Notes: generated from the letters alone by a model not told the origin. DNA of 64,000 bases from Clostridium_AI sp964409685 (GCA_964409685.1 CAYPEJ010000009.1:62001-126000); one strand, 5' to 3'; positions 27,782 to 37,111 are shown, counted from the first letter of the stretch. Numbers and translations are program-made.

Positions 27782-29140
27782 ATGGCACAAGAAAAGAAGC
27801 AGTATAGTAAGAAGAATAAGAAAGTTGATAAGGAAGAAAAAAAGCCTTATAAGAAACCGTTCAAGAGCCGAGATAGTAAGCAAGAAATGGTTCAGGATAA
27901 GAAAATATACAAGAAGCAAGATAGCAAACAGTACAAGTCACAAGATTTGAAACAAGAATCTAAGCCGTATAAAAAGCAAGAAAATGCACAGGGAAAAGAG
28001 AAATGTCCATATGCGAAAAAGTGCGGTGGATGTACTTATCAAGGAATGGAATATAGTAAGCAGTTGCAGAAGAAGCAAGGGCATGTGATTCATTTATTAA
28101 AAGAGTTCGGAAAAGTACATGATATCGTGGGAATGGAAGACCCTTATCATTATAGAAATAAGGTGCATCAAGTATTCGATAGATTAAAGAACGGGACAAT
28201 TATCTCAGGAGTGTATGAAGAGAAGTCTCATAGAGTCGTAGCAGTAGATGAATGTCAGATTGAAAATAAGAAAGCAGATGCGATCATTCGTAATATCTGT
28301 GATTTAGCAAAGTCATTTAAGATTCGTATTTATAATGAAGATAATGGTTCTGGTTTACTTCGTCATGTGCTGATTCGTACAGGTCACGAAAGTGGACAGA
28401 TTATGGTGGTATTGGTACTTGCAAGTCCAATTTTTCCATCTAAGAATAACTTTGTGAAGGCGCTTAGAAAGCTGCATCCAGAGATTTCAACGATTGTATT
28501 GAATATCAATGATAAGAAGACAAGTATGGTGCTTGGAGAACGTGATATTGTGTTGTATGGAAAAGGATTTATTGAAGATTCCCTATGTGGATGTGTGTTC
28601 CGTATTTCTCCACAATCATTTTATCAAGTGAATCCAGTACAGACAGAGATTTTGTATAACAAGGCGATTGAACTTGCTGGATTGACAGGGAAAGAACGAG
28701 TGATTGATGCGTATTGTGGAACGGGGACAATCGGTATCATTGCTAGTAAGAAGGCGAAGGAAGTTATCGGAGTTGAGCTTAATAAGGATGCGATTCGTGA
28801 TGCGATTATCAATGCGAAGAGAAATGATGTGAAGAATATTAAGTTCTACAATCAAGACGCTGGGAAGTTTATGGTTGGAATGGCACAACATGGGGAGACA
28901 GCGGATGTTGTGATTATGGATCCACCTAGAACAGGTAGTGATGAGGCGTTCTTGTCATCTGTTGTGAAGTTGGCACCGAAAAAAGTTGTGTATGTGTCTT
29001 GTAATCCAGAGACGATGGGGAGAGACCTTGCGTATCTAAAGGCGAATGGGTATGTTAGTAGGGATATTTATCCGGTGGATATGTTTCCGTTTACGGGGCA
29101 TTGTGAGTGCGTGACGGTGTTGGTGAGAGGTAAAAATTAA
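27782..29140 (+). CDS. rlmD: 23S rRNA (uracil-5-)-methyltransferase, RlmD/RumA family
   Basis: A 452-aa SAM-dependent RNA m5U methyltransferase. The first ~70 residues are a Lys/Gln/Asp-rich repetitive tail (KKQDSKQYKSQDLKQ) in place of the usual TRAM domain. The iron-sulfur Cys cluster follows (CPYAKKCGGC plus VDECQ). The catalytic domain has the DAYCGTGTIGI SAM loop, the DPPRTG motif and the nucleophilic Cys in VSCNPETM, then the base Glu in HCECV. ATG 27782 is preferred; upstream in-frame codons have no ribosome site. A strong terminator follows. Confidence 0.9.
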   Translation: MAQEKKQYSKKNKKVDKEEKKPYKKPFKSRDSKQEMVQDKKIYKKQDSKQYKSQDLKQESKPYKKQENAQGKEKCPYAKKCGGCTYQGMEYSKQLQKKQGHVIHLLKEFGKVHDIVGMEDPYHYRNKVHQVFDRLKNGTIISGVYEEKSHRVVAVDECQIENKKADAIIRNICDLAKSFKIRIYNEDNGSGLLRHVLIRTGHESGQIMVVLVLASPIFPSKNNFVKALRKLHPEISTIVLNINDKKTSMVLGERDIVLYGKGFIEDSLCGCVFRISPQSFYQVNPVQTEILYNKAIELAGLTGKERVIDAYCGTGTIGIIASKKAKEVIGVELNKDAIRDAIINAKRNDVKNIKFYNQDAGKFMVGMAQHGETADVVIMDPPRTGSDEAFLSSVVKLAPKKVVYVSCNPETMGRDLAYLKANGYVSRDIYPVDMFPFTGHCECVTVLVRGKN

Positions 29141-29175
29141 AAGAGAATACTTTAGAATAATCTACATTTGAATAA

Positions 29176-29226
29176 GAAACTGATAGTATACTGAATAAAA
29201 TGTTGTATGCTATCAGTTTCTTTGAG
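29176..29226 (+). terminator. terminator after rlmD
   Basis: GAAACTGATAGTATAC pairs with GTATGCTATCAGTTTC (one mismatch) around a 13-base loop and is followed by TTTGAGTTTT. Confidence 0.85.
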
Positions 29227-29251
29227 TTTTATGTTATAATTATCCTAGCAA

Positions 29252-29487
29252 TTATAAATAACACTTTGGAAGCTGTACACGAAAAATTTTTATTAATGCT
29301 ACGATTTGCCTTTTAAAATCGTCTGAAATTTTTAACTTTTCCCACCATGATGTCATTCTCCATTTTTTAATATCAATTTGTGTTGGTTTCTGTATTATAG
29401 TAGACCGAATGTTATTTGTATAATACATTGTAGCCGATCCAATAGAAAGAAGAATGTTGTAAGAACGACACCTTGCAGAAATGCAGG
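29252..29487 (-). pseudogene. unidentified minus-strand coding remnant
   Basis: The minus strand stays open for ~78 codons and reads protein-like: SIGSATMYYTNNIRSTI, then QKPTQIDIKKWRMTSWWEKL, then KISDDFKRQIVALIKIF, ending LPKCYL and a stop. No start with a ribosome site exists and an in-frame stop lies upstream. It looks like the 3' end of a lost gene. The family is not recognised. Confidence 0.35.
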
Positions 29488-29591
29488 GAGTTTTCTAATT
29501 TTTAATGAATTTTCAGTTAATTATCATAGGGGTATCTTGTGTTTATCAATCAGTTGGTTTACAATGAGAGGTACATTAGTGGAGGTGAATC

Positions 29592-29812
29592 ATGACAACA
29601 TCTGATATGATAAGAGTGTTGTGTGAGAAACAGAATATCAATCTGGTGAAACTTTGTCAGCGCATAGGGTAGACACATTAGAATTTTAATAAGAAGCTAC
29701 AGCGCGGTACCGTTTCTTTGAAGAAATAGTGGCGATTGCTGATATATTGAATGTTGAATATATGCAAGCATTTGTTATGCCAGATGAAAAAAATCCAGAT
29801 AAAAAATACTAA
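29592..29812 (+). pseudogene. broken XRE-type helix-turn-helix gene
   Basis: Conceptual translation gives a ~73-aa XRE-like regulator: MTTSDMIRVLCEKQNINLVK, then LCQRIG-stop-TH-stop-NFNKKLQRGTVS, then a one-base shift into EEIVAIADILNVEYMQAF. Two TAG codons (29670, 29679) stand where related proteins have Gln, and a one-base deletion near 29723 breaks the frame. GGAGG precedes the ATG. It ends 18 bases before the MPE-Hsp90 gene and may once have regulated it. Confidence 0.7.
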
Positions 29813-29829
29813 ATAATAGGAGAAATAAT

Positions 29830-32800
29830 GTGTTTAGGATACTACATTTGTCAGATATTCATATTGGAAAAACTTATAAAGAACCAGAAGATATTGCTTG
29901 TCAAATTGCATCTGATATCGACCATGTTGGGTTAAGTACTATCAAATGTATTATAGTTACGGGGGATATTTTTGATGGACAAGTTGCCGTAAATGAAACA
30001 CTGATTAATTTGGCTGTTAATTTTTTTGAGGTTTTACTGGGCGAAATTAACAGTAATCAAGATAAAGAACAAATCAGTAAAGAGGATGTTATTTTTGTGC
30101 CAGGCAACCATGATTTAATAAGGGGAGATGATATTCAGAAACGATGGAATAAATATCATAATTTTTTGGAGAAATTTTATGGAACTCTTCCGTCTTTTTA
30201 TGATAATAAGGATTATTCTTTGTTTAAAGAATACAAAGAATATAAAATAGCTTTTGTAGGATTTAATTCTTGTGAAATAGAGAAAAGAAATTTGTTTGAT
30301 GAAGAATATATTTCCAAGTTTGAAAAGCATATTGATGAAAAAAAACTAAAAGGGTATGGAATAGATAAGAGCAAGGTGATTGAAATATTAAGGTCTGAAG
30401 TGGCGAGTGAATATGATGATTACGGATATATACCATTATCTCAAATTACTCCAATTGAGCGAAAAGTCAAGAAGTTGGATGATTATACTGTTGTGGCATT
30501 ATTTCATCATCATTTTTATTTGTTTCCAGAAGTGGCACAGCAGTTTGGGGATAGTAGTTTGATACGAAATTATGCTAAAGTAATTCAGCATCTACGATAT
30601 ATGAATGTGAGCATTGTTTTGCATGGGCATAAACATTTTGCCTTAGAACGTCCTTTTATGGATGATTATTATGATTATGCTGACAATATTATTCATGTAT
30701 TTGCGGGTGGATCGGTAGGTACAAAAAGGAAAGAAGAACATACTTTTTGTGTATTGGATTTATATGAGAAGAAAGATGATATTAAATTCAAGCATAATAA
30801 ATTTGTTTACAATGGCGAGAACTTGGAACCTATAATAAAGAAACAGGTACCTCCACAAAAATTAAGCGGTAGAGTTGTAAAATTACTAGAAATTTTAAAA
30901 ACACTAGAACCAGAAAAATTTGAGTTTTATGAGGAGACTGCTGTAAAAGCATTTAAGTCTTATGATAGTTGCAGTAAAATTATATCTTGGGTTAGTGAAG
31001 CAATAACTGGCTTTACGGATGTATATAAATATCTTGATAGAGATTATAATAATATTTTATTTCTTCTTTACGCGATTAATTATAGAACTATTTGTTATAT
31101 GAAAATTGTAGGCAAAGAAAATTCTTATTTTGAGTCAGCGTCAGAAACATGGAATTCTTTTTATGATATAAGTTTGGGACAAACAGATTTTATGATTTCG
31201 AAGAACGACTATCATGAAATGTTTATGTTTAAAAAACTTAAAGAAGCAGCATCATGTTGTGATAAATTATTGAATAATTGTGATAACAAAAAATCACAAA
31301 TTTACTTAGCGTTTACTATGCTTGGAATGTTTTTTACTGATTTATATTTGGTTTTAACTAAATATGCAGATGATTTCAAAGAGAGCATTAAATATAAAGT
31401 TAATATAAAAATTGAGGAAAATAAATTTCATGAAAATGTTCCGGCACCACGTATTGTTGTGCAGTCAGATGCTGATAGGAGAAGCGCATATATTGATTTG
31501 TTATGTAATGAGGCTACAGCACATAAAATGGCAGTTTTGTTTATAAAGGAATTTGATCTATTAATAAATAAATTTGAGGACTATTTTAAAATTATAGGAT
31601 TAAAATTGTATTATTTGTTACCGAGAATCGATAAAGACAGAATGAAAAATACGTTAGATAATTATAATTTTGAAGCATATATTCCAACATTGATACCATT
31701 ATTAACGGGAGATAATATTTATTCTTCTAAAGTTGTATTTGCGAGAGAATTAATTCAAAATTCTATTGATGCTATATCTGTACGGGAAGCAAAAGATGAA
31801 AGCGAGTTTTCTAAAGAAATATTGATAGAAATAAAGGTTGATGAAGGCGGAAAAAGATATTTTAAAATTGTGGACAAAGGCACTGGAATGGATAGGTATA
31901 AGATTGAAAGATACTTTACAAGCATTGGACGTAGCTTTTATTCTGGTGAAGAATATGAAGATTTAAATATTAGTTATAAACCAATTAGCAATTTTGGTAT
32001 TGGCTTTTTGTCTTCTTTTATGGTTTGTCAAGAAATTGATGTAAAAACAAAATACTACATAGATGATTCCGAAGGTCTCAAATTACATATTCCTAATTAT
32101 GACGGCTGTTTTTTTATTGAATTGGATAAAGAAGCTAATATTGGTACAGAATTAAAGCTCTACTTGGATAAAACTATCGATGATAGAAGCATAGTTGATT
32201 ATATACGAAAGGTTATGCAAGATATAAAATATGCTATTAATATTCGGTATTTAAATGAGAATGGGAAGGAAAAACAAATTTATATTCCAGCTCATGCAGT
32301 TAGAAGACAAGGTGAATCAGAAGAATTTAAGTTTTTTATTCCTTTTCTAGAGAATGGTGATGTAGGTAGTATTAATTATTCGGAAGAAATAGTTAATAAT
32401 CAATATATTGATAAATATGAATATGGCATGTTAATTCGCAAGAAAAAAAAATTACAAAACGACAATAGGAACAATAGAAATATGATACTTAATTCGGGAA
32501 TTACTGTAGAAAGGGCATCTTTGGGCAGTGTTTTTGGAAAAAGTATCAGAAGCTCTAATTATATATATGATTCTTATGAAGGAGAAAGAACATATAATGA
32601 TATTATTGTGAATTTTCCAGCTAACTGGCTTCAACTAGATGTAGCTAGAGAAAATATTACGGGGTTTTCAAGTATAGCAAATTCTAAAAATTCTAAAAGA
32701 ACAGCTTATTTGGTAGGAGTTAAAATTGCGAGTTGCCTTTGTAGCCAGATATCGCAGTATATCCAATATACAGAGGGGAGAAAGACAAATATTCCAGCTA

Positions 32801-33432
32801 TTTGCTTGCAAGAAGTGATACAATATGCGCTTGATTTTTGTGGAAACCAAAGCTCGGAAGAAAAATTGCGTACAAACTTAGTGGATTTAAAATACAAATT
32901 GTCAATAGAATTTACGGAAAAAGGGCTATGTTACAAAATAATTAGAAATGGATTGCACGGAGAACAAATCAGACTTATATATTCTGGAAAAAATGCTAAA
33001 AAAGAACGTGAGAAATGGTTACATCTATTGCATAAACAGGAAATGGGAAAGAATTATCCTTTAAGGGGACAAATTGAAGATGAGTATAATATAAGAAGGC
33101 TTAGTAGAGAGATGATTCGTTTATTTGAAGAAACTGTACACAGAGATGAAGTGTACGTTAGTGAACAACTAAGGTACAGACTAAACTATTTAATGGAGGA
33201 TATGTCTGAAGCATTACGAATAGGTGGTAACGATAAAAGTATATTTAGAATTCTTTCACTGTTCCTTTTGTATATGCCAGATAAAGCGATTCGCAATTCA
33301 TCTAAAAAGATTTCAACAATCGTTCCTATGTTAGAAACGGCGTTTTTACAATATTTTCGCATTGGTTCAGAAGAAACTCAGGAAATAAAGATAATGTATG
33401 ATGAACTACTGAAAATGTTTAGTAAACATTAG
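29830..33432 (+). CDS. metallophosphoesterase fused to Hsp90-type ATPase (candidate defence protein)
   Basis: A 1200-aa fusion. Residues 1-~310 are a calcineurin-type metallophosphoesterase with all motifs: LSDIHIG (9-11), VTGDIFDG (~48), VPGNHD (~94), FHHHF (~225) and HGHKH (~265). A helical middle follows. Residues ~620-800 are a GHKL/Hsp90-like ATPase: N-box ARELIQNSIDA (~640), DKGTGM (~683) and SNFGIGFLSSFM (~720). The C-terminal ~350 residues are helical. No signal peptide. GTG start with TAGGAGA seven bases upstream. The neighbours are a broken regulator, a dead IS and an Abi gene, so antiphage defence is the natural inference: the ATPase may sense and the phosphoesterase cut nucleotides or nucleic acid. 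The activity is not known. Confidence 0.8.
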   Translation: MFRILHLSDIHIGKTYKEPEDIACQIASDIDHVGLSTIKCIIVTGDIFDGQVAVNETLINLAVNFFEVLLGEINSNQDKEQISKEDVIFVPGNHDLIRGDDIQKRWNKYHNFLEKFYGTLPSFYDNKDYSLFKEYKEYKIAFVGFNSCEIEKRNLFDEEYISKFEKHIDEKKLKGYGIDKSKVIEILRSEVASEYDDYGYIPLSQITPIERKVKKLDDYTVVALFHHHFYLFPEVAQQFGDSSLIRNYAKVIQHLRYMNVSIVLHGHKHFALERPFMDDYYDYADNIIHVFAGGSVGTKRKEEHTFCVLDLYEKKDDIKFKHNKFVYNGENLEPIIKKQVPPQKLSGRVVKLLEILKTLEPEKFEFYEETAVKAFKSYDSCSKIISWVSEAITGFTDVYKYLDRDYNNILFLLYAINYRTICYMKIVGKENSYFESASETWNSFYDISLGQTDFMISKNDYHEMFMFKKLKEAASCCDKLLNNCDNKKSQIYLAFTMLGMFFTDLYLVLTKYADDFKESIKYKVNIKIEENKFHENVPAPRIVVQSDADRRSAYIDLLCNEATAHKMAVLFIKEFDLLINKFEDYFKIIGLKLYYLLPRIDKDRMKNTLDNYNFEAYIPTLIPLLTGDNIYSSKVVFARELIQNSIDAISVREAKDESEFSKEILIEIKVDEGGKRYFKIVDKGTGMDRYKIERYFTSIGRSFYSGEEYEDLNISYKPISNFGIGFLSSFMVCQEIDVKTKYYIDDSEGLKLHIPNYDGCFFIELDKEANIGTELKLYLDKTIDDRSIVDYIRKVMQDIKYAINIRYLNENGKEKQIYIPAHAVRRQGESEEFKFFIPFLENGDVGSINYSEEIVNNQYIDKYEYGMLIRKKKKLQNDNRNNRNMILNSGITVERASLGSVFGKSIRSSNYIYDSYEGERTYNDIIVNFPANWLQLDVARENITGFSSIANSKNSKRTAYLVGVKIASCLCSQISQYIQYTEGRKTNIPAICLQEVIQYALDFCGNQSSEEKLRTNLVDLKYKLSIEFTEKGLCYKIIRNGLHGEQIRLIYSGKNAKKEREKWLHLLHKQEMGKNYPLRGQIEDEYNIRRLSREMIRLFEETVHRDEVYVSEQLRYRLNYLMEDMSEALRIGGNDKSIFRILSLFLLYMPDKAIRNSSKKISTIVPMLETAFLQYFRIGSEETQEIKIMYDELLKMFSKH

Positions 33433-33479
33433 GCTGAATGAAAGAGATGTATTATAATCGAAATTTACCGTAGACAACC

Positions 33480-33577
33480 AAAAGAGCAAAAATTGCGTTG
33501 ATATGATCCCTCATACGATGAGGGGTATTTGACGTACTTCTTGTCGTATCAAGCCACGTCGAGATGGTCGCTCTTTT
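33480..33577 (+). ncRNA. structured RNA candidate with pseudoknot
   Basis: Nested helices can be drawn by hand. P1 is AAAAGAGC with GCTCTTTT (33480-33487, 33570-33577). P2 is TTGATATGAT with GTCGTATCAA (33498-33507, 33543-33552, two G-U pairs). P3 is CCCTCA with TGAGGG (33508-33513, 33519-33524), stacked directly on P2. GACGT (33531-33535) inside P2 can pair with ACGTC (33556-33560) outside it, making an H-type pseudoknot. No family recognised. P1 plus T4 could also act as a terminator. Confidence 0.5.
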
Positions 33578-33710
33578 ACTGCAAAAATAGGCGGTTTATG
33601 CAAAAAAGAATAGCATATAATGATTTGCTCACGTTTAAACAAGATGTGGGCAAAGAACGGTCATGCATGCCAAAACTGGTATGTGAATGAGGCTTAATTC
33701 AATAGTGAAA

Positions 33711-33741
33711 AGGTGTCAGAGTAAAAATCTGACGCCTTTTC
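33711..33741 (+). terminator. rho-independent terminator
   Basis: AGGTGTCAGA pairs with TCTGACGCC (one G-U) around a 7-base loop, followed by T4. It may close the transcript carrying the MPE-Hsp90 gene and the RNA candidate. Confidence 0.75.
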
Positions 33742-33896
33742 TGATTAGAGGATAGAATGGGGAAATGTCTGCAAAGTTAGGGATGATAATTTGCTGAAGG
33801 TTATGATGCAAGAGAATATTTTGATTCTTATTTTTGTGCCTTATGAAGATAAGTCACCATATTTGTATGCGTCAAATAGGTTCTTTCCAATGTTGG

Positions 33897-33933
33897 GAGT
33901 ATGTGAAGAAAACTCTGAGTATGTGAAGAAAAC
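33897..33933 (+). repeat. two-copy direct repeat of 17 bp
   Basis: GAGTATGTGAAGAAAAC occurs twice with a 20-base period. Only two copies, no array. Confidence 0.7.
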
Positions 33934-34028
33934 GCTGTAAAATACAGTTCTTCTATGATAAGTATTGAGCTGGTAAGCATCAAAAAGCCTCCAACTCTTG
34001 TTTTATATATACTCCTTAAAAATAGGTA

Positions 34029-34069
34029 TGTCAAGCAGAGGTGAGGCCCCCCACCTCTGCTTCTTGACA
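34029..34069. repeat. long inverted repeat beside the IS256 remnant
   Basis: TGTCAAGCAGAGGTG and CACCTCTGCTTCTTGACA form a stem of about 15 bp with one bulge around AGGCCCCCC. It lies just outside the transposase 3' end and could be a terminator or part of the element's end. Confidence 0.6.
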
Positions 34070-34075
34070 TGCTCT

Positions 34076-35073
34076 CTATTCTGGAAGTCTTCCTTCATAC
34101 ATAATACTCAGTTCGCCTTAGACTTGTCCCCAGTTTCGGATCGTCCATTTTTTTGTTGCTTCAAAGGTTGATAGATATAACGCCTTTAAAAGTGCAGTAT
34201 CACTTGGAAATACGCTTCTTTGGCGATTTAGCTTTCTATAAGTAGCATTTAAGCTTTCAATCGCATTTGTAGTGTAAATCACTTTTCGAACGGCAACTGA
34301 AAACTTAAATATAGGTGAAATAGCGTCCCAGTTATCACGCCAACGCTTCATGGAATTCGGATATTTGGGCGTCCATTTCTCAGTTACTCGCTCCAGTGCT
34401 GCCAATGCTTTCTTTTCATCCGCCGCTTGATATATCGTCTTTAAATCTGTGGCAAATGCTTTGCGATCTTTATCTGGAACGTATTTTAACGTATTTCTGA
34501 CTTGATGTACAATACATCTCTGATATTCTGTTTTGGGAAAAGCAGTTGCTATCGCTTCCTTTATGCCACTTAATCCATCAGCACAGATAATAAGTACATC
34601 TTTTACACCTCTGTTTTTTAGTTCATTCAAGACAGAAAGCCAGTATTTTGCACTTTCATTGTCACCAACATGAATGGACAGGACTTATTTCTTGCCATCC
34701 GTATTAATTCCTAATATTACATAAGCTGCAAGCTTTTTAATCACACCATTATCTCGAACAGAATAGTGAATGGCATCTATGTACAAGATTGGATATACTT
34801 CATCTAAAGGACGATTTTGCCAATCTTCAATCTGAGGTTATATCCGTTTCGATAGTCGTCACTATCAAAACGCTGGGATTTTTCATATCCTAGATGCTCA
34901 TCTATTTCTGCTTCCATCATTTCTTTAATTGTTCCACCAAGTAAATCCTTAAGAGCTTCTTGGATATCCTCAGCAGTTTGAATATCATACTCTTCTAAGA
35001 GTTGGTGAATGATGTTACGTTTTCCTTCTGTCATCTGTACTTTATGTATTGGTTTCTTTTCTCTTCTTGCCAT
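34076..35073 (-). pseudogene. IS256-family transposase, dead copy
   Basis: A mutator-type (IS256) transposase with at least three lesions. The N-terminus (MARREKKPIHK to DDYRNGYN) is intact. About 85 codons are then missing, and the frame shifts into EDWQNRPLDEVYPILYIDAIHY, which holds the first catalytic Asp. A TAA replaces a sense codon in DGKK-stop-VLSIHVGDNES near 34688. Another stop interrupts NWGQV-stop-GELSIMYEGRLPE near the end. GGAGG precedes the start. The right end may keep part of the terminal repeat (GTGAAAACTTTTCTG region near 35130-35150); the left end is not recognised. Confidence 0.85.
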
Positions 35074-35159
35074 AATAGTAGGCCTCCTATGCTAATTTAT
35101 TTTACCATAGAAGACCTATAATATCTCTATTTACAGAAAAGTTTTCACAAACTCGTAAA

Positions 35160-35218
35160 TACTAAAAGAGGAGCCAGACTTCTCCGACTCCTCCAAGTAT
35201 GTGTCCGCAAACACATAC
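35160..35218 (-). terminator. two hairpins after the Abi gene, second a terminator
   Basis: On the minus strand GTATGTGT/ACACATAC (35218-35211, 35204-35197) is followed by GAGGAG/CTCCTC (35193-35188, 35173-35168) and TTTTAGTATTT. The pair of hairpins lies 48 bases past the stop of the Abi gene. Besides termination, the structured stretch might be an Abi-associated RNA. Confidence 0.6.
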
Positions 35219-35266
35219 CCCAATTGCTATCTATAATATACTACAAATGGGCAAAATATGCAAGTA

Positions 35267-36256
35267 TTAAAGAGAATTTTTCAGTGTTGCCATACGAGAA
35301 GTTAGATCAGGATGGATAGTAACAGCAGAAACATTAGCGTTTACTGAGTTTCTATATTCCTGTGTGATTTTTTCAAATTCTCGTATAAATGCTTTGAGTT
35401 CTGTTTTGGAAACTTTCAACAGTTTTAAATAGTAGCAAATGAGAATGATATAATCGCCAATCGTTTTAAAGTTTATGTATGGCAGTCCCATTTCAAAAAT
35501 AAGGCATTGCTTCATTGGTCTGGAAGGATCTATTTTTCTAAAACGGGTATCATATACAACATCGTTATGAGCAATGGCATTTCTTAAATCTTTAAGCGTA
35601 TAAACATACTTGTAGACCAATTCACGGTAAGTATCACTGGACAGATTTATACCAATTGCACGAGAAATTTTTTCCCGCATATCCATTGTCAGACAGGAAA
35701 GAAGATAACCAAAATCACCCATTGTCAGTATTTCAAAAATTGCCCAAATAGGAACTTCGTTGTAATTTACATTGTTATAAAAATGGGAAATTTTAGGGTT
35801 GTCCTTTCTATATGCAGCAGCAATGGAATTTTGGATAGAACCCTGTAGATTTAGTTTATTATTTTGGTATCTTTTTTTGATGTCATTCGGTGTGTTTGAT
35901 GGAGCATTTTTGTAGCTGCTGATTACTTTATCATACATATCATAGATACTGTTTGAACCTATTTCAGTCATAATAGTATTTAAAGCAATGTTCTTGAGTG
36001 CAGTTTCAATGAACATCATTTTCCCATATAAAAGAGATTTAAGTTTTGTGTCATATTGAATAGTAGCATTAATCTCGTTATATGAGGTAAAAGGGAGTTG
36101 GTTAGAGGATGATACAAAAAAACGATATCCTTTATAACCATGAAAATACCCTGTATTAATTAGTTGTTGTTTTTGGGAGCTGCCGGAAATAGCAATTCCA
36201 TTATCTCTAAGATGCCGCATTAAGGCATCAGTTGATTTGTAATCTTTGTTTGTCAT
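35267..36256 (-). CDS. Abi_2/AbiF-type abortive infection HEPN protein
   Basis: A 329-aa Abi_2-family protein (AbiD/AbiF group). The N-terminus shows the family's start, STDALMRHLRDNGI and the GYFHGYKGYRFFV block. The HEPN ribonuclease motif R-x4-H is R225-H230 in LKDLRNAIAHNDVVYD. Such proteins are RNA-cutting toxins of phage defence or toxin-antitoxin systems. GGAGAT lies nine bases before the ATG. It is monocistronic, with two hairpins downstream. It sits between a dead IS256 and a gene-poor stretch, typical of an accessory insertion. A second, broken Abi gene lies at 49845. Confidence 0.87.
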   Translation of the reverse strand: MTNKDYKSTDALMRHLRDNGIAISGSSQKQQLINTGYFHGYKGYRFFVSSSNQLPFTSYNEINATIQYDTKLKSLLYGKMMFIETALKNIALNTIMTEIGSNSIYDMYDKVISSYKNAPSNTPNDIKKRYQNNKLNLQGSIQNSIAAAYRKDNPKISHFYNNVNYNEVPIWAIFEILTMGDFGYLLSCLTMDMREKISRAIGINLSSDTYRELVYKYVYTLKDLRNAIAHNDVVYDTRFRKIDPSRPMKQCLIFEMGLPYINFKTIGDYIILICYYLKLLKVSKTELKAFIREFEKITQEYRNSVNANVSAVTIHPDLTSRMATLKNSL

Positions 36257-37035
36257 AATATCTCCTATGTTCTTGTAATATGTTTAGTATAATACAATGT
36301 GTGAATATTAACAAGAAAAAGGAGGTTGAAGTTTGGGTATGACAATGTTGGGTATTATAAGTATTACGAAGCAGTTTCTCTTATCTGCCATGAGAGTGAT
36401 ATGCATTTGGTAGCCATGTATTGGAAACACCAATCCAATCATATGGTTGGTACAATGATATTTACAGAATGCAGATGCAAACTATCATGTCTACATGTGC
36501 GCCGACATATTTATTGCTCGGATCAAGCAAAAGCAGAGATGAATCCTTAAGACGCTAGATAAATCCAGTAAAATCAAGGGTTTAGGATGTGTTAAAGGGT
36601 AGAAATTAACCCAAATTGAACCCAAAAATGACGTAAATGATGCGGGAATATGCATGAATGTGCAGACTTGCACTACTCTTATTTGAATAAATATTACTCT
36701 TAGTGAGACACTTTCAATCTTTGGAAGTGTCTCTTTTTGCATTGTTTTCAAACCTATCATTTGCATTTTAGAAGAGATATTGGGAATTGAACGAACCTTT
36801 GGACTGGTATTACTGTAAGATTACTACACTGAAAGGTGTGACTATAGTCACAGGTTGAGTAAGAAAGGAAAAAATCTTATAAATTGGCGCTTTTTAGCCT
36901 ATAGTTATCGAAAAAAATGGTGTTGAAGAAAAATAAGAAATAAAAAAATAGAATAATGAAAGCTGAGTTTGTTGTAGAGTAGAACTCCTTAAAAACGGCA
37001 AAAAATAGTTTGTAAAAAAAAATTTGAAAAAAGGG
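36257..37035. other. gene-poor stretch with one terminator
   Basis: No convincing gene was found. Short open frames here (e.g. 36326-36550, 36491-36766) have no ribosome site or family pattern. A clear hairpin with T5 (GAGACACTTTC with GAAGTGTCTC, 36705-36738) suggests that a gene once ended before it. It may be a scar of an excised element. Confidence 0.5.
36705..36738 (+). terminator. orphan rho-independent terminator
   Basis: GAGACACTTTC (36705-36715) pairs with GAAGTGTCTC (36724-36733), 8-base loop, followed by T5. No intact gene precedes it on the plus strand. Confidence 0.85.
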
Positions 37036-37068
37036 TTGACTTTAGACCTTGGTTGAGGGATTAAACTC
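37036..37068 (+). promoter_or_regulatory. MerR-type promoter/operator
   Basis: TTGACT (37036-37041) and TTAAAC/TAAACT (from 37061) are separated by 19-20 bases, longer than normal, as in MerR-activated promoters. A 31-bp imperfect palindrome centred in the spacer (GACTTTAGACC ... GGGATTAAACTC) spans 37038-37068. A MerR-family gene lies in the same operon. Confidence 0.65.
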
Positions 37069-37111
37069 TTAAATGTAAAGAACAAGAAAACATATAAAGG
37101 AGGAATTGCAT

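Noticed and set aside
29378..29605. 75-aa plus-strand frame
   Set aside because: Antisense to a better minus-strand coding remnant and overlaps the XRE pseudogene start.
33480..33577. Group II intron domain or known riboswitch
   Set aside because: No domain V signature and no reverse transcriptase nearby; the consensus of common riboswitches could not be matched by eye.
33897..33933. Start of a CRISPR array or iteron set
   Set aside because: Only two 17-bp copies with a 3-bp gap.
36326..36766. Small open frames (74 and 91 aa) in the gap after the Abi gene
   Set aside because: No ribosome sites, low-complexity translation, and they cross a clear terminator.
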